NCBI GenBank assembly: GCA_963771545.1
Contig: CAVYTX010000003.1
Coordinates: forward strand, 806,001-870,000
Length of the DNA stretch: 64,000 nucleotides
From: CAKZLS01 sp963771545
GTDB taxonomy: Bacteria > Pseudomonadota > Alphaproteobacteria > Rhodospirillales > Defluviicoccaceae
Direction: 5' to 3'
How positions within the stretch are numbered: the first letter of the stretch is position 1; each line of letters begins with the position of its first letter. This document shows positions 32,980 through 42,254 of this stretch, one piece after another. The translations under genes and the position numbers were made by a program. Under the pieces are notes generated by a model that did no database searches, had not been told where the DNA came from, and saw only the letters and a program-made list of their open reading frames with translations.

Positions 32980-33984
32980 TTAAACGGCCGCCCAGGCGAT
33001 CGCGGTGTCGGGCATCCGGTTGGAGAAGCCCCATTCGTTGTCATACCAGGCCATGATGCGCACCAGCGTGCCATCGATAACCGCGGTGCCGGACGCATCG
33101 AAAATGGAGCTGCGCCGGTCGTGATTGAAGTCGATGGAGACGAGGGGCTCGTCGTTATACCCCATAATCCCGTTGAGATGACCGTTGGCTGCGTCCTTGA
33201 TCATCGCGTTGACCTCTTCCTTCGACGTCGGCTTCGACGACACGAACTTCAGATCAACGACCGAGACGTTCGGTGTCGGAACCCGCATGGCCGAACCGTC
33301 CAGCTTGCCGGCCAGTTCCGGCAGCACCAGACCAACCGCCTTGGCCGCGCCGGTGCTGGTCGGAATCATCGACAGTGCCGCGCCGCGCGCCCTGCGGAGA
33401 TCCTTGTGCAGGGTGTCGAGCACCGGTTGGTCGCCCGTGTAGGCGTGGATCGTGGTCATGTAGCCTCTTTCCAGACCGATTTCCTTGCTGAGCACGGAGA
33501 CCGGCGGGGCAAGGCAGTTGGTGGTGCACGAAGCGTTGGAAACCACCTTGTGTTCTTTCGTCAGCGTTTTGTGATTGACGCCGTAAACGATGGTGGCGTC
33601 GGCGCCCGAGGACGGGGCCGAAACAAGCACCTTGGACGCGCCCGCCTCGAGATGCACGGCGGCCTTGTCACGGGCCGTGAAGATGCCGGTGCACTCCATC
33701 ACCACGTCGACGCCGAGGTCGCCCCACGGCAACTTGGTCGGATCGCGCTCGGCGAACACCTGAATTTTATGCCCGTTCACGGTCATGCTTTTGTCGTCGG
33801 AACTGATGTCGCCTGGAAATGTGCCGTGGACCGAGTCATACTTGAGCAGATGCGCGTTGGTCGCGACCGGGCCGAGGTCGTTCACCGCCACGAACTCGAC
33901 ATCGTTGCGGCTGGCTTCGGCCGCCGCCCGCAATACCAGCCGCCCAATGCGGCCAAAACCGTTAATCCCTACCCGTACCGCCAT
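32980..33984 (-). CDS. gap: Glyceraldehyde-3-phosphate dehydrogenase, type I
   Basis: NAD-dependent glycolytic dehydrogenase, 334 residues. N-terminal Rossmann motif VGINGFGRIGRLVLR, active-site cysteine in SNASCTTNCLAP, and the C-terminal WYDNEWGFSNRM. All are standard. A strong terminator follows at 32923-32956. Confidence 0.97.
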   Translation of the reverse strand: MAVRVGINGFGRIGRLVLRAAAEASRNDVEFVAVNDLGPVATNAHLLKYDSVHGTFPGDISSDDKSMTVNGHKIQVFAERDPTKLPWGDLGVDVVMECTGIFTARDKAAVHLEAGASKVLVSAPSSGADATIVYGVNHKTLTKEHKVVSNASCTTNCLAPPVSVLSKEIGLERGYMTTIHAYTGDQPVLDTLHKDLRRARGAALSMIPTSTGAAKAVGLVLPELAGKLDGSAMRVPTPNVSVVDLKFVSSKPTSKEEVNAMIKDAANGHLNGIMGYNDEPLVSIDFNHDRRSSIFDASGTAVIDGTLVRIMAWYDNEWGFSNRMPDTAIAWAAV

Positions 33985-34255
33985 TCGTTCTCTCCTTGGA
34001 ATTGCTAGGACGCCAAAACTTGCAACTCACGCGAATACGTTGATTGTGGATTTTTACCGGAGCAACCCATTCAATCCCCATTCCGCGTGGGGTAGCGTCC
34101 TATTTTATGAATGCCGCACAATCGTCGGATTGTTACCCTGCGTCAACGGCTTTTTGGGTTTTTCGACGGGAGTTGACGGCTTCCAGGGGCCGCGCCTATG
34201 CTCGCTCCCGTCCACGGCGAAACCAAAGTTTGGTGAACAAAACACGGGCTTGCAG

Positions 34256-34486
34256 ATGGGAACAGAGTTGCAGCGGCGCATTGAACGGCTATCGAACGCG
34301 GTGGCCCGTCTGGAGGAAGCCGCCCAGGTGGCTTCGCCCCCCAGGGGCGCGCAAAATGTTGAACGCCTTGTCCAGGAGTTGTCCGCGGTGAAAGACGAAA
34401 ACAAGGTGCTTCGGAGCGCCCACGAAGCGGTCATGGGTCGACTGGACACGACCATCGCCCGGCTTCGCGACGTGCTCGGCGGATAA
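34256..34486 (+). CDS. Small coiled-coil protein upstream of zapA (DUF4164-like)
   Basis: A 76-residue, almost fully helical protein: MGTELQRRIERLSNAVARLE, then VERLVQELSAVKDENKVLRS. Its heptad pattern gives a likely coiled coil. Its stop lies 5 bases before the zapA start, an arrangement common in alphaproteobacteria where a DUF4164-type protein precedes zapA. It may act with ZapA in cell division; this is inferred from context only. Confidence 0.78.
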   Translation: MGTELQRRIERLSNAVARLEEAAQVASPPRGAQNVERLVQELSAVKDENKVLRSAHEAVMGRLDTTIARLRDVLGG

Positions 34487-34491
34487 ACGCC

Positions 34492-34830
34492 ATGGGTCAG
34501 GTCTCTCTCACCGTTAATGGACACCAGTACGACGTGGGCTGCGACGACGGTCAGGAATCCCGCCTGTATCAACTCGCGGAATATCTGAACAGCCGGGCCG
34601 GCGAACTGGTTGGCGGAGCCGGCCAGATCGGTGAAGCCAGGTTGCTGCTGATGGTGAGTTTATTGATCGCCGACGAACTGATGGAAGCGAAAGCGGAATT
34701 GCAGGGAGGGCGCCAGGGAACCGAAGGGGAGCCCCAGGACCGGAATTCACTGGACGAGGCGGTCGGTCTTCATCTGGAATCTCTGGCGGGCCGGTTGGAG
34801 GACATTGCGGAACGGCTCAAACCCTCATAG
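34492..34830 (+). CDS. zapA: Cell division protein ZapA
   Basis: A 112-residue ZapA-type protein that binds FtsZ and bundles protofilaments. VSLTVNGHQYDVGCDDGQES forms the N-terminal beta part, ARLLLMVSLLIADELMEAKAEL starts the long helix, and a coiled-coil C-terminus follows. It is immediately followed by 6S RNA and the 5-formyltetrahydrofolate cyclo-ligase gene, a classic arrangement. Confidence 0.9.
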   Translation: MGQVSLTVNGHQYDVGCDDGQESRLYQLAEYLNSRAGELVGGAGQIGEARLLLMVSLLIADELMEAKAELQGGRQGTEGEPQDRNSLDEAVGLHLESLAGRLEDIAERLKPS

Positions 34831-34861
34831 ATTTGAGAGGGCGGTTGCTGCGCGGTTTGAC

Positions 34862-34999
34862 AGGCCTCAATATCCCTCGGGCCAACAGTGATCTCTAGGG
34901 AGCTGTCCCTGTCGGGTCCGTGGACCCGGTATACGGCGCCCACCTGCGCTAGCAGGCCAGAGAGGATCGCATGGCCATCGGCCAGCGTGGCGCCGCCTG
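34862..34999 (+). ncRNA. ssrS: 6S RNA (ssrS), approximate ends
   Basis: The 267 bases between zapA and the 5-FCL gene hold no good gene, and this is the conserved position of 6S RNA. The sequence contains GGCCAACAGTGA and TAGGGAGCTGTCCCTGTCGG, which match the conserved central part of proteobacterial 6S RNAs, and a later G+C-rich half that could pair back to form the open-complex-like bubble. 6S RNA sequesters sigma-70 RNA polymerase in stationary phase. Ends are estimated by eye. Confidence 0.7.
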
Positions 35000-35097
35000 T
35001 TCCTGGAGCCCGGCACGATTATCGCGCCGCGCTCCGTGTCGATTCACACGGTATCGCGCTGACTTGCCCAGCCTGCCACCTGGTTTAAATCCCAATT

Positions 35098-35685
35098 ATG
35101 TCCATCGCGGAACAGAAAAAACAGCTGCGGAAGCGAATGCGAGCCATGCGTCTCGTCGCGGATCAAAAGGAAGGACCCAACGTGGCGCGCGCGATCGTGG
35201 CTCACTTCTTGGGAGCGCTGGATGATTTCGAAATTGGTTCCGGTACGATCGTCGCGGGCTATTGGCCCATCTCAACCGAGGTCGACGTTCGGCCGCTACT
35301 CGCCCGTCTCGAAGACCGGAGCGTTACCTGCGCCTTACCGTTCATGACGGCAAGCGATGAGCCGCTGCAATTCCGCCGCTGGCGCGTCCTGGACACTCTT
35401 GAACCGGGGGTGTTCGGAACGTCGCATCCCGGCGCGGACGCTCCGGTGGTGACGCCGGAGATCCTTTTGGTTCCGTTGCTGGCGTTTGACGACGATGGTT
35501 TCCGTTTGGGCTACGGAGGCGGTTACTACGACAGAACGCTGGCGGGGTTGCGGAGCAAGGGGCGGCTTGAAACGGTCGGTGTCGGTTTTTCCGTTCAATG
35601 GACTTCGCGCGTACCGCGAAATGAGTCGGATCAGCCATTGGATTGGGTGCTGACGGAAGATGCGTTGACGCAGGTGAAGCGGTGA
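35098..35685 (+). CDS. ygfA: 5-formyltetrahydrofolate cyclo-ligase
   Basis: Converts 5-formyl-THF to methenyl-THF with ATP. 195 residues. The conserved GYGGGYYDRTLA motif and the N-terminal KKQLRKRMRAMRLV (substrate/phosphate lysine and arginine) are present. It sits right after 6S RNA and overlaps the ymdB-like gene by 4 bases (GTGA), so the two are translationally coupled. Confidence 0.93.
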   Translation: MSIAEQKKQLRKRMRAMRLVADQKEGPNVARAIVAHFLGALDDFEIGSGTIVAGYWPISTEVDVRPLLARLEDRSVTCALPFMTASDEPLQFRRWRVLDTLEPGVFGTSHPGADAPVVTPEILLVPLLAFDDDGFRLGYGGGYYDRTLAGLRSKGRLETVGVGFSVQWTSRVPRNESDQPLDWVLTEDALTQVKR

Positions 35686-36494
35686 GGGTCCTCTGTTGCG
35701 GCGACGTGGTCGGCAAATCCGGACGCCAGGCCATTCTCGCGCGTATCCCGGAACTCAGAGAGCGCCTTGATCTCGATTTCGTCGTCGTTAACGGCGAGAA
35801 CGCCGCCCACGGCTTCGGCATCACCGAAGCCATGTGCCGGGCGTTCTATGACGTGGGCGTCGACGTCATCACCACCGGCAATCATGTTTGGGACCGGCGC
35901 GAAATCGTGGATCATATAAGCGCGGATCCGCGTCTGTTGCGGCCCCTCAATTATCCCGAGGGCACGCCCGGATCGGGATCCAACATCTATCCCACGGGCG
36001 ATGGCCGCCGGGTGATGGTGATGCAGATGATGGGACGGTTGTTCATGGATCCGCTCGACGATCCGTTCGCCGCGGCGCAAGTTGCGCTGCTCAACCACCG
36101 GCTGGGCCAGTCGCTCGATTGCATTATCGCGGACATCCATGCCGAGGCGACAAGCGAGAAAATGGCGATGGGGCATGTCCTCGACGGACGCGTGTCGCTG
36201 GTGATGGGAACCCACAGCCACGTGCCCACCGCCGACGCCCGGGTGCTGACGGGCGGCACCGCTTACGTGACGGACCTTGGAATGTGCGGCGATTACAATT
36301 CGGTGATCGGCATGAAGAAGGAAGAGGCGACAGCTCAATTCATCCGCAAGATGTCCAAGGGACGGCTGGAGCCGGCCGACGGCGAAGCGACGCTGTGCGC
36401 GGTGTATCTTGAAACCGATGATCGCACCGGCTTGGCCCGGCGCGTGGCTCCCTTGCGAATCGGAGGGGGCCTCTCACCCCATTGGCCGGTGTAG
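35682..36494 (+). CDS. YmdB-type metallophosphoesterase (TIGR00282)
   Basis: A dinuclear-metal phosphoesterase of the YmdB family, which can hydrolyse 2',3'-cyclic nucleotides. Metal ligands lie in the N-terminal CCGDVVGKSGR, in NGENAAHGFGIT, in TTGNHVWDRREI, and in DIHAEATSEK plus GTHSHVPTAD. The GTG start at 35682 overlaps the 5-FCL stop (GTGA). An in-frame ATG 39 bases upstream is less likely. The coupling with 5-FCL is common in alphaproteobacteria. Confidence 0.9.
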   Translation: MRVLCCGDVVGKSGRQAILARIPELRERLDLDFVVVNGENAAHGFGITEAMCRAFYDVGVDVITTGNHVWDRREIVDHISADPRLLRPLNYPEGTPGSGSNIYPTGDGRRVMVMQMMGRLFMDPLDDPFAAAQVALLNHRLGQSLDCIIADIHAEATSEKMAMGHVLDGRVSLVMGTHSHVPTADARVLTGGTAYVTDLGMCGDYNSVIGMKKEEATAQFIRKMSKGRLEPADGEATLCAVYLETDDRTGLARRVAPLRIGGGLSPHWPV

Positions 36495-36668
36495 CGATGC
36501 TGCGTTAGCGGGGCCGAGGAAGGCCCCAATAGCGCCACAGTGGCGCGATACTTGGGTTTAAGGCTCCGATCCATCATGCCCATCAAATGATGCCTTGTTT
36601 TGCGCTCTATGTGGTACACGAAACTGGGTTAATCCACGTTATCCTTAAAGGAGTCCGGATCAGCGAGA

Positions 36669-37418
36669 ATGGCGGGTCACTCACAGTTCAAGAACATCAT
36701 GTATCGCAAGGGCGCGCAGGACGCCAAGCGCGCCAAGGCGTTCACCAAGATCATCCGGGAACTGACCGTGGCGGCGCGGTCCGGAATGCCCGATCCGGAA
36801 ATGAACCCGCGCTTGCGCGCGGCGATCGCCGCCGCCAAGACGGCCAACATGCCCAAGGATACCATGGAGCGCGCCATTCGCCGTGGCACCGGGGAGGATG
36901 GCGGCGCTCAATACGAGGAAGTCCGCTATGAGGGGTACGGGCCGGGGAGCGTCGCGGTGATCGTCGAGGCCCTGACCGACAACCGCAATCGCACGGTCAG
37001 CGAGGTCCGCTCGGCGTTCGGTAAACACGGCGGCAACCTCGGGGATACCGGCAGCGTCGGCTTTCTGTTCGATCGTATCGGTCTCGTCCACTACGCCGCC
37101 GGCGCCGCATCGGCGGACGGGATGTTCGAGGCCGCGCTGGAGGCGGGGGCGACGGATGTGGAATCCAGCGACGCGGGGCATGATATCTATTGCGCGCCGG
37201 ATGATTTGAACGTTGTCCGGGACGCGCTTGAAAAGCACTTTGGTCCGCCCGAAGCCGAGCGTTTGGACTGGAAACCGCAAACGCTCGTGCCCGTGAGCGA
37301 GCAGGATGCGGCGACGCTATTCAAGCTGCTGGACGTCCTGGATGACAACGACGACGTTCAGCGGGTCGTGGCGAATTTCGACGTCGCCGATGATGTTTTG
37401 GAGCGGCTGAGCGCTTGA
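36669..37418 (+). CDS. YebC/PmpR-family regulator or translation factor
   Basis: A 249-residue protein of the YebC/TACO1 family, once annotated as transcriptional regulators; some members help translate polyproline stretches. MAGHSQFKNIMYRKGAQDAK is the start, AAKTANMPKDTMERAIRRG and YEGYGPGSVAVIVEALTDNR are diagnostic. It lies 73 bases before ruvC, a widely conserved arrangement. Confidence 0.95.
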   Translation: MAGHSQFKNIMYRKGAQDAKRAKAFTKIIRELTVAARSGMPDPEMNPRLRAAIAAAKTANMPKDTMERAIRRGTGEDGGAQYEEVRYEGYGPGSVAVIVEALTDNRNRTVSEVRSAFGKHGGNLGDTGSVGFLFDRIGLVHYAAGAASADGMFEAALEAGATDVESSDAGHDIYCAPDDLNVVRDALEKHFGPPEAERLDWKPQTLVPVSEQDAATLFKLLDVLDDNDDVQRVVANFDVADDVLERLSA

Positions 37419-37491
37419 GGTGTTCCGTTCGGATGACCATGCCCGGCGACCGCCGTGTTGAATGCAACGGGCCTCGTAAGAAACGAGCGTC

Positions 37492-37989
37492 ATGAGGCTT
37501 ATCGGACTTGATCCCGGATTGGGCGTGACCGGCTGGGGGATCATCGATGTCGTCGACAATCGGCTTATCCATGTCGCGGACGGGGCCGTACGCACGGATC
37601 GGTCTTTGCCGTTGGCGCGGCGTCTGGTGTATTTGGCCGATAGCCTCGTTGCGGTCATTGAACAATTCCGGCCGGCGGAGGCCGCCGTCGAGGAGACGTT
37701 CGTCAACAAGAACGCGGTGACCACGCTTCGACTGGGGCAAGCGCGAGGAATCGTCTTGATGGTGCCGGCGCGGGCCGGTCTCGCGGTCGCGGAGTATCTG
37801 CCCAATCTGGTGAAAAAATCGGTCGTGGGCAGCGGTCACGCCGCCAAGGAACAGGTGCAGATGATGGTCCGAGCGATTTTGCCGACCGCCGACATCGCCA
37901 CGGCCGACGCGGCCGACGCGCTGGCCGTGGCCATATGTCACGCCCACCACCGGCAGACCGCGCAACGGATCGCGAGGCGCGCGGAGTGA
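37492..37989 (+). CDS. ruvC: Holliday junction resolvase RuvC
   Basis: An endonuclease that cuts Holliday junctions. 165 residues. The first catalytic aspartate lies in MRLIGLDPGLGVTGWG, the catalytic glutamate in AAVEETFVNKN, and the last aspartates in DAADALAVAICHAH. It overlaps ruvA by 4 bases. Confidence 0.96.
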   Translation: MRLIGLDPGLGVTGWGIIDVVDNRLIHVADGAVRTDRSLPLARRLVYLADSLVAVIEQFRPAEAAVEETFVNKNAVTTLRLGQARGIVLMVPARAGLAVAEYLPNLVKKSVVGSGHAAKEQVQMMVRAILPTADIATADAADALAVAICHAHHRQTAQRIARRAE

Positions 37990-38606
37990 TCGCCAAGCTC
38001 ACCGGGGTTGTCGACGCCACCGGCGATGGCTGGGCGGTGATCGACGTGGGCGGCGTCGGCTATCTGGTGTCTTGTTCCGCCAAGACCCTGACCCAACTGA
38101 GTTTCGGCCAATCGGCGAGCCTCCTGATCGAAACCCATGTCCGCGAGGACGCCATTCAGCTTTACGGCTTTGTTCACGCCGACGAGAGGCTCTGGTTCCG
38201 GCTGCTGACGACGGTCCAGGGCGTTGGCGCCAAGGGAGCGCTCGCCGTGCTCTCCGTGCTCGCGCCGGACGAACTCGTTCATGCGATCGCCCTGGCGGAC
38301 CGGACCGCGCTTACGCGGGCCTCGGGCGTCGGTCCCAAGCTCGCGGCCCGGGTAATCAGCGAGTTGAAGGACAAGGTTCCGACCATCGCGGCGGAAACGC
38401 CGTCGGCCGCGATACCGGCATCCCGTTCGCTGCCGGCCACCATCGAGGGCGAAGCGGTTTCCGCGCTGGTCAATTTGGGCTTCAAACCGCTGGAGGCGCG
38501 GACCGCCGTTATCCACGCCGCTGCCCGGTTGGGGTCGAGCGCGAACACTGAAACACTGATCCGTGGCGGCCTCGCCGAACTGACGACCGGGAGCCACGCC
38601 CAATGA
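37986..38606 (+). CDS. ruvA: Holliday junction DNA helicase subunit RuvA
   Basis: The junction-binding tetramer. 206 residues from the GTG at 37986 (VIAKLTGVVDATGDGW) overlapping the ruvC stop as GTGA. Helix-hairpin-helix parts are LLTTVQGVGAKGALAVLSVL and TRASGVGPKLAARVISELK; domain III (ALVNLGFKPLEARTAVIHA) binds RuvB. An upstream in-frame ATG at 37935 lies inside ruvC and is rejected. It overlaps ruvB by 4 bases. Confidence 0.95.
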   Translation: MIAKLTGVVDATGDGWAVIDVGGVGYLVSCSAKTLTQLSFGQSASLLIETHVREDAIQLYGFVHADERLWFRLLTTVQGVGAKGALAVLSVLAPDELVHAIALADRTALTRASGVGPKLAARVISELKDKVPTIAAETPSAAIPASRSLPATIEGEAVSALVNLGFKPLEARTAVIHAAARLGSSANTETLIRGGLAELTTGSHAQ

Positions 38607-39673
38607 GCGAGCTTCGATCCGTGGATGACGGCGACGCGGAAGGTCGCTTGGTGGGAGCATCACAGGTGGAGGAGGACGCGGCGGAGGAGGGGATTCGGCC
38701 GGCGACACTCGAAACCTTTGTCGGACAGCAACGGCTGCGCGAGAACCTCCGCGTCTTCCTGACGGCCGCCGGGCACCGCGGCGAGGCCTTGGATCACGTG
38801 CTGCTTCATGGTCCCCCGGGTCTCGGCAAGACCACCTTGGCCCAGATCGTCGCGCGTGAAATGGGTGTCGGCTTTCGAGCGACCTCCGGGCCGGTGATCG
38901 GAAAGCCGGGAGATTTGGCGGCGATCCTCACCAATTTGCAGGAACGGGACGTTCTGTTTATCGACGAGATTCATCGCTTGTCGCCGGTGGTCGAGGAAAT
39001 CCTCTATCCCGCGATGGAGGATTTCAAGCTTGATCTGATGATCGGCGAAGGGCCGGCCGCGCGCTCTATTCGCATCGATCTGCCGCCGTTCACCCTGGTG
39101 GGCGCCACCACCCGCGCCGGTCTCATCACCACCCCGCTCCGCGAGCGCTTTGGGATTCCCTTGCGCCTCCATTTCTACGATGCGTCCGAGCTGGAGCAAA
39201 TCATCCGGCGCGCGGCGGCGCTGTTGAATCTCGACCTGACCGATGACGGCGCTCATGAAATCGCCCGGCGCTCGCGCGGCACGCCTCGGGTGGCGGTTCG
39301 GCTTCTTCGGCGGGTCCGGGATTTCGCCCTTGTGGACGGATCGGGACCCACCGACGCCGCGACCGCCGATTCCGCCCTTCTTCGCCTCGACGTGGACCAA
39401 CGGGGTCTCGACGCGATGGATCGACGCTATCTTCTCTGTATCGCCGACAACTACAAGGGCGGGCCGGTGGGAGTGGATACGCTCGCCGCGGCGCTCTCGG
39501 AGCAACGCGACACCATCGAGGACGTGATCGAACCCTATCTCATCCAGCAGGGGTTTATCATGCGGACGCCGAGGGGCCGGATGTTGGCGGAACAGGCGTA
39601 CACGCATCTCGGCATCCCGAGGCTGGCGGGCGCGGATGAACTGGATCTGGTGGGCGGGGATGTCCGTGAATAA
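38603..39673 (+). CDS. ruvB: Holliday junction DNA helicase motor RuvB
   Basis: An AAA+ motor that drives branch migration with RuvA. 356 residues. Walker A is GPPGLGKTTLAQ, Walker B FIDEIHRL, sensor I GATTRAG, and the C-terminal winged helix contains GGPVGVDTLAAALSE and PRGRML. The ATG at 38603 overlaps ruvA (ATGA). Confidence 0.96.
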   Translation: MSELRSVDDGDAEGRLVGASQVEEDAAEEGIRPATLETFVGQQRLRENLRVFLTAAGHRGEALDHVLLHGPPGLGKTTLAQIVAREMGVGFRATSGPVIGKPGDLAAILTNLQERDVLFIDEIHRLSPVVEEILYPAMEDFKLDLMIGEGPAARSIRIDLPPFTLVGATTRAGLITTPLRERFGIPLRLHFYDASELEQIIRRAAALLNLDLTDDGAHEIARRSRGTPRVAVRLLRRVRDFALVDGSGPTDAATADSALLRLDVDQRGLDAMDRRYLLCIADNYKGGPVGVDTLAAALSEQRDTIEDVIEPYLIQQGFIMRTPRGRMLAEQAYTHLGIPRLAGADELDLVGGDVRE

Positions 39674-39708
39674 AGAGAATCTCGGAGGAACTCGCGGACA
39701 ACGTCCAC

Positions 39709-40128
39709 GTGTTTCCGATTCGCGTTTACTATGAAGACACCGACGCCGGGGGCATCGTCTACTACGCCAATTATTTGAAGTTTGCCGAGAGGGCGCGGAC
39801 GGAATTGCTGAGGATGGCCGAAATCAGTCATTCGGAGCTGATGGACGGCGATGGGGTGGCATTCGCCGTCCGTCATTGTTCGGCGGACTTCCTGAAACCG
39901 GCGCGTCTCGATGACGCATTGGCTGTCCATACCCGGGTTGTCGAGGTCAAGCGAGCTTCAATATGGATGGACCAAGCGGTTAAACGCGACGGCGTCGATA
40001 TGGTGCGTCTGCGGCTAAAGCTCGCTTGCATGACCAAGTCCGGACGTGCCGCCCGCATTCCGGCTTCGATACGGACTCTTTTAGAGACTTTTTTCAACCG
40101 GAAAATGGCAAGCGTTGATGGAAACTAG
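39709..40128 (+). CDS. ybgC: Tol-Pal system-associated acyl-CoA thioesterase YbgC
   Basis: A hot-dog-fold thioesterase, 139 residues. The YbgC/4HBT motif RVYYEDTDAGGIVYYANYLK carries the catalytic aspartate, followed by FAERARTELLR. The start is a GTG at 39709; a GGAGG lies about 19 bases upstream, so the true start could be slightly different. It overlaps the tolQ start by 11 bases, making it the first gene of the tol-pal operon. Confidence 0.92.
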   Translation: MFPIRVYYEDTDAGGIVYYANYLKFAERARTELLRMAEISHSELMDGDGVAFAVRHCSADFLKPARLDDALAVHTRVVEVKRASIWMDQAVKRDGVDMVRLRLKLACMTKSGRAARIPASIRTLLETFFNRKMASVDGN

Positions 40129-40825
40129 TGTGATTGAAGCGGCCAGCGATCTGTCCATGTGGTCCTTGTTCTGGCGCGCCGACTTAGTGGTGAAGGCCGT
40201 CATTTTGATCCTTCTGTGTGCGTCCGTGTGGTGCTGGGCGATCATTTTCGAGAAGTTCTTTCGCCTGCGCCGGCTCAATACTCAAGCAAGCCAGTTCGAA
40301 TCGTCATTTTGGTCGGGTGGCGCAATCGACGATTTGTACGACCGAATGGGAGCGCAGCCCCGGGACCCCATGTCCGCGGTTTTTGTCGCGGCGATGCGGG
40401 AGTGGCGGCGGGCGGTCGGTCGCGGCCGCGCCGAGGACGGACAGTCGTCCTTCGGTCTCCAGGACCGGATCGACCGGGTGATGCAGGTCACCGCCAATCG
40501 CGAGATGGAACGCGTCGAACGGTACATGACCTTTCTCGCTTCCACGGGATCCACCGCGCCTTTCGTCGGACTGTTCGGAACTGTCTGGGGCATCATGAAC
40601 AGTTTTCAGGCGATCGGCGTCACCAAGAATACCAGCTTGGCGGTGGTGGCGCCGGGCATCGCCGAGGCGCTGTTCGCGACGGCGCTGGGGCTTCTGGCGG
40701 CGATCCCCGCGGTCCTCGCGTACAATTTGCTGTCACGGAATGTTGACCGCTACGCGGGCCGGCTGACCAGCTTTTCCGAGGAATTTCTGGCCATCCTGTC
40801 GCGCCAAAAAGAGGAGAGGCCCTGA
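40118..40825 (+). CDS. tolQ: Tol-Pal system proton channel TolQ
   Basis: An inner-membrane subunit that with TolR uses the proton gradient to energise TolA. 235 residues with three helices: VVKAVILILLCASVWCWAII, ASTGSTAPFVGLFGTVWGIM and VVAPGIAEALFATALGLLAA. The ATG at 40118 follows an in-frame TTG. It is in the operon ybgC-tolQRAB-pal-cpoB. Confidence 0.96.
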   Translation: METSVIEAASDLSMWSLFWRADLVVKAVILILLCASVWCWAIIFEKFFRLRRLNTQASQFESSFWSGGAIDDLYDRMGAQPRDPMSAVFVAAMREWRRAVGRGRAEDGQSSFGLQDRIDRVMQVTANREMERVERYMTFLASTGSTAPFVGLFGTVWGIMNSFQAIGVTKNTSLAVVAPGIAEALFATALGLLAAIPAVLAYNLLSRNVDRYAGRLTSFSEEFLAILSRQKEERP

Positions 40826-40827
40826 CC

Positions 40828-41295
40828 ATGCCCGAAACCGTTGGGCGGCACAACGGCGGCACGCGAACTAAGCGGCGCCGGACACGGCCGATGAGCGAGA
40901 TCAACGTGACGCCCATGGTCGATGTCATGTTGGTTCTTCTGGTGATTTTCATGGTGACCGCGCCGCTGTTGACCGTTGGCGTGGAGGTGGACTTGCCCAA
41001 GGTGGCCGTGCCGGCGATCAAGGGCCAGGACGAACCGCTAGCCGTCACCGTCGACCGCGATGGCCGAATTTTCGTGCAAGATACGGGCATCGAACTCGAA
41101 ACGCTGGTCGCCCGGCTGGAGGCTGTTTCCGAAAGTAACCGCGACGTTCGAATCTTCGTCCGTGGCGACGAAGGGATCAATTATGGGCGGATCATGCAGG
41201 TGATGGGCGCCATTCACGCTGGAGGCTTCACGAAAGTGGCGTTGATAACCCGGCCGTTGGATGCGAGCCCGGCGGACGGGGAGCGCCCCAAGTAA
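40828..41295 (+). CDS. tolR: Tol-Pal system protein TolR
   Basis: A 155-residue ExbD/TolR protein. After a short basic N-terminus comes SEINVTPMVDVMLVLLVIFM, with the proton-carrying aspartate in the single helix, then a periplasmic domain (VAVPAIKGQDEPLAVTVDRD). It starts 2 bases after the tolQ stop. Confidence 0.95.
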   Translation: MPETVGRHNGGTRTKRRRTRPMSEINVTPMVDVMLVLLVIFMVTAPLLTVGVEVDLPKVAVPAIKGQDEPLAVTVDRDGRIFVQDTGIELETLVARLEAVSESNRDVRIFVRGDEGINYGRIMQVMGAIHAGGFTKVALITRPLDASPADGERPK

Positions 41296-41300
41296 CGACC

Positions 41301-42254
41301 ATGCGTCGAGCACTGATTTATTCACTGGTTCTGCACGCCGCGGTGATCGCCATCGGGACCATCGGCGGGTTTTTCTGGCGTGCGGATCTTCCCCCAATGG
41401 AAACCGCCGTCGTGGTCGAGGTCGTGCCGGTATCGGACAAGACCAACGTGCCGGTCCGGAAAAAGCAAGAGGCGGCGGCCAAGTCGCCGAGCGAGCAGCG
41501 CCCGGCGGCCACGCCCGACGAGACCCCCGTGCTCAAACGGGCCCCGCCGAAGCCGAAGGTTGCCCAGCCGGCCGCCGAAACGCCTCGGCAGACCGCCAGC
41601 GTCGCCGCTCCCAAAGCCGAGCCGGCGCCCAAACCCGCCAGCGCCGAGCCGGCGCCCGAACCGAAAGTTCAGGAACCGGCGGCGGAACCAGCGCCAGCGA
41701 GCCCGGAACCGCAACCCAGTCTCGATGCCGCCAAACCGAAGCGAAAACCCGAACTCGACAAAACGCCGCCAAGTTCCTTTGAGTCCGTCCTGAAAACGGT
41801 CGAGTCGCTCACGCAGCAGTCGCCGTCGAAAGACAAGGCGGAAAAACCGAAGGACGACGAACCGGGTGATTCGTCCGAACAGGCGGCGAGCGACGCGGTT
41901 TCGCCGTCGCAATCGCGGGACTATCAAGCCAGTGAACCCGTGTCGATGAGCGAGATCGATCGGGTGCGGCGCCAGATCGAGAGATGCTGGAATCTGCCCG
42001 CCGGCGCCAGGGGGGCGGAGAACATGGTTGTTTCCATTCGCGTGGAAATGAATATTGATGGTACGCCGGGCGCGGCGGCGGTTCTGGAACAAGAGCGGAT
42101 GGGCGGCGATCCGTACTTCCGCGCGGCGGCCGAGAGCGCTCTGCGCGCCGTGCTCAACCCCAGGTGCCATCCCTTCGGCTTGCCCAGGGAGAAATACGAA
42201 AGCTGGAAAACAATGACCTTGGTCTTCGATCCGAAAGAGATGTTTGGAACATGA
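41301..42254 (+). CDS. tolA: Tol-Pal system energiser TolA
   Basis: A 317-residue protein: an N-terminal membrane helix (RALIYSLVLHAAVIAIGTIG), a long central region rich in proline, alanine, lysine and glutamate (residues about 45-190), and a C-terminal globular domain with IDRVRRQIERCWNLPAGARG and the end CHPFGLPREKYESWKTMTLV. It spans the periplasm and links TolQR to Pal. It overlaps tolB by 4 bases. Confidence 0.93.
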   Translation: MRRALIYSLVLHAAVIAIGTIGGFFWRADLPPMETAVVVEVVPVSDKTNVPVRKKQEAAAKSPSEQRPAATPDETPVLKRAPPKPKVAQPAAETPRQTASVAAPKAEPAPKPASAEPAPEPKVQEPAAEPAPASPEPQPSLDAAKPKRKPELDKTPPSSFESVLKTVESLTQQSPSKDKAEKPKDDEPGDSSEQAASDAVSPSQSRDYQASEPVSMSEIDRVRRQIERCWNLPAGARGAENMVVSIRVEMNIDGTPGAAAVLEQERMGGDPYFRAAAESALRAVLNPRCHPFGLPREKYESWKTMTLVFDPKEMFGT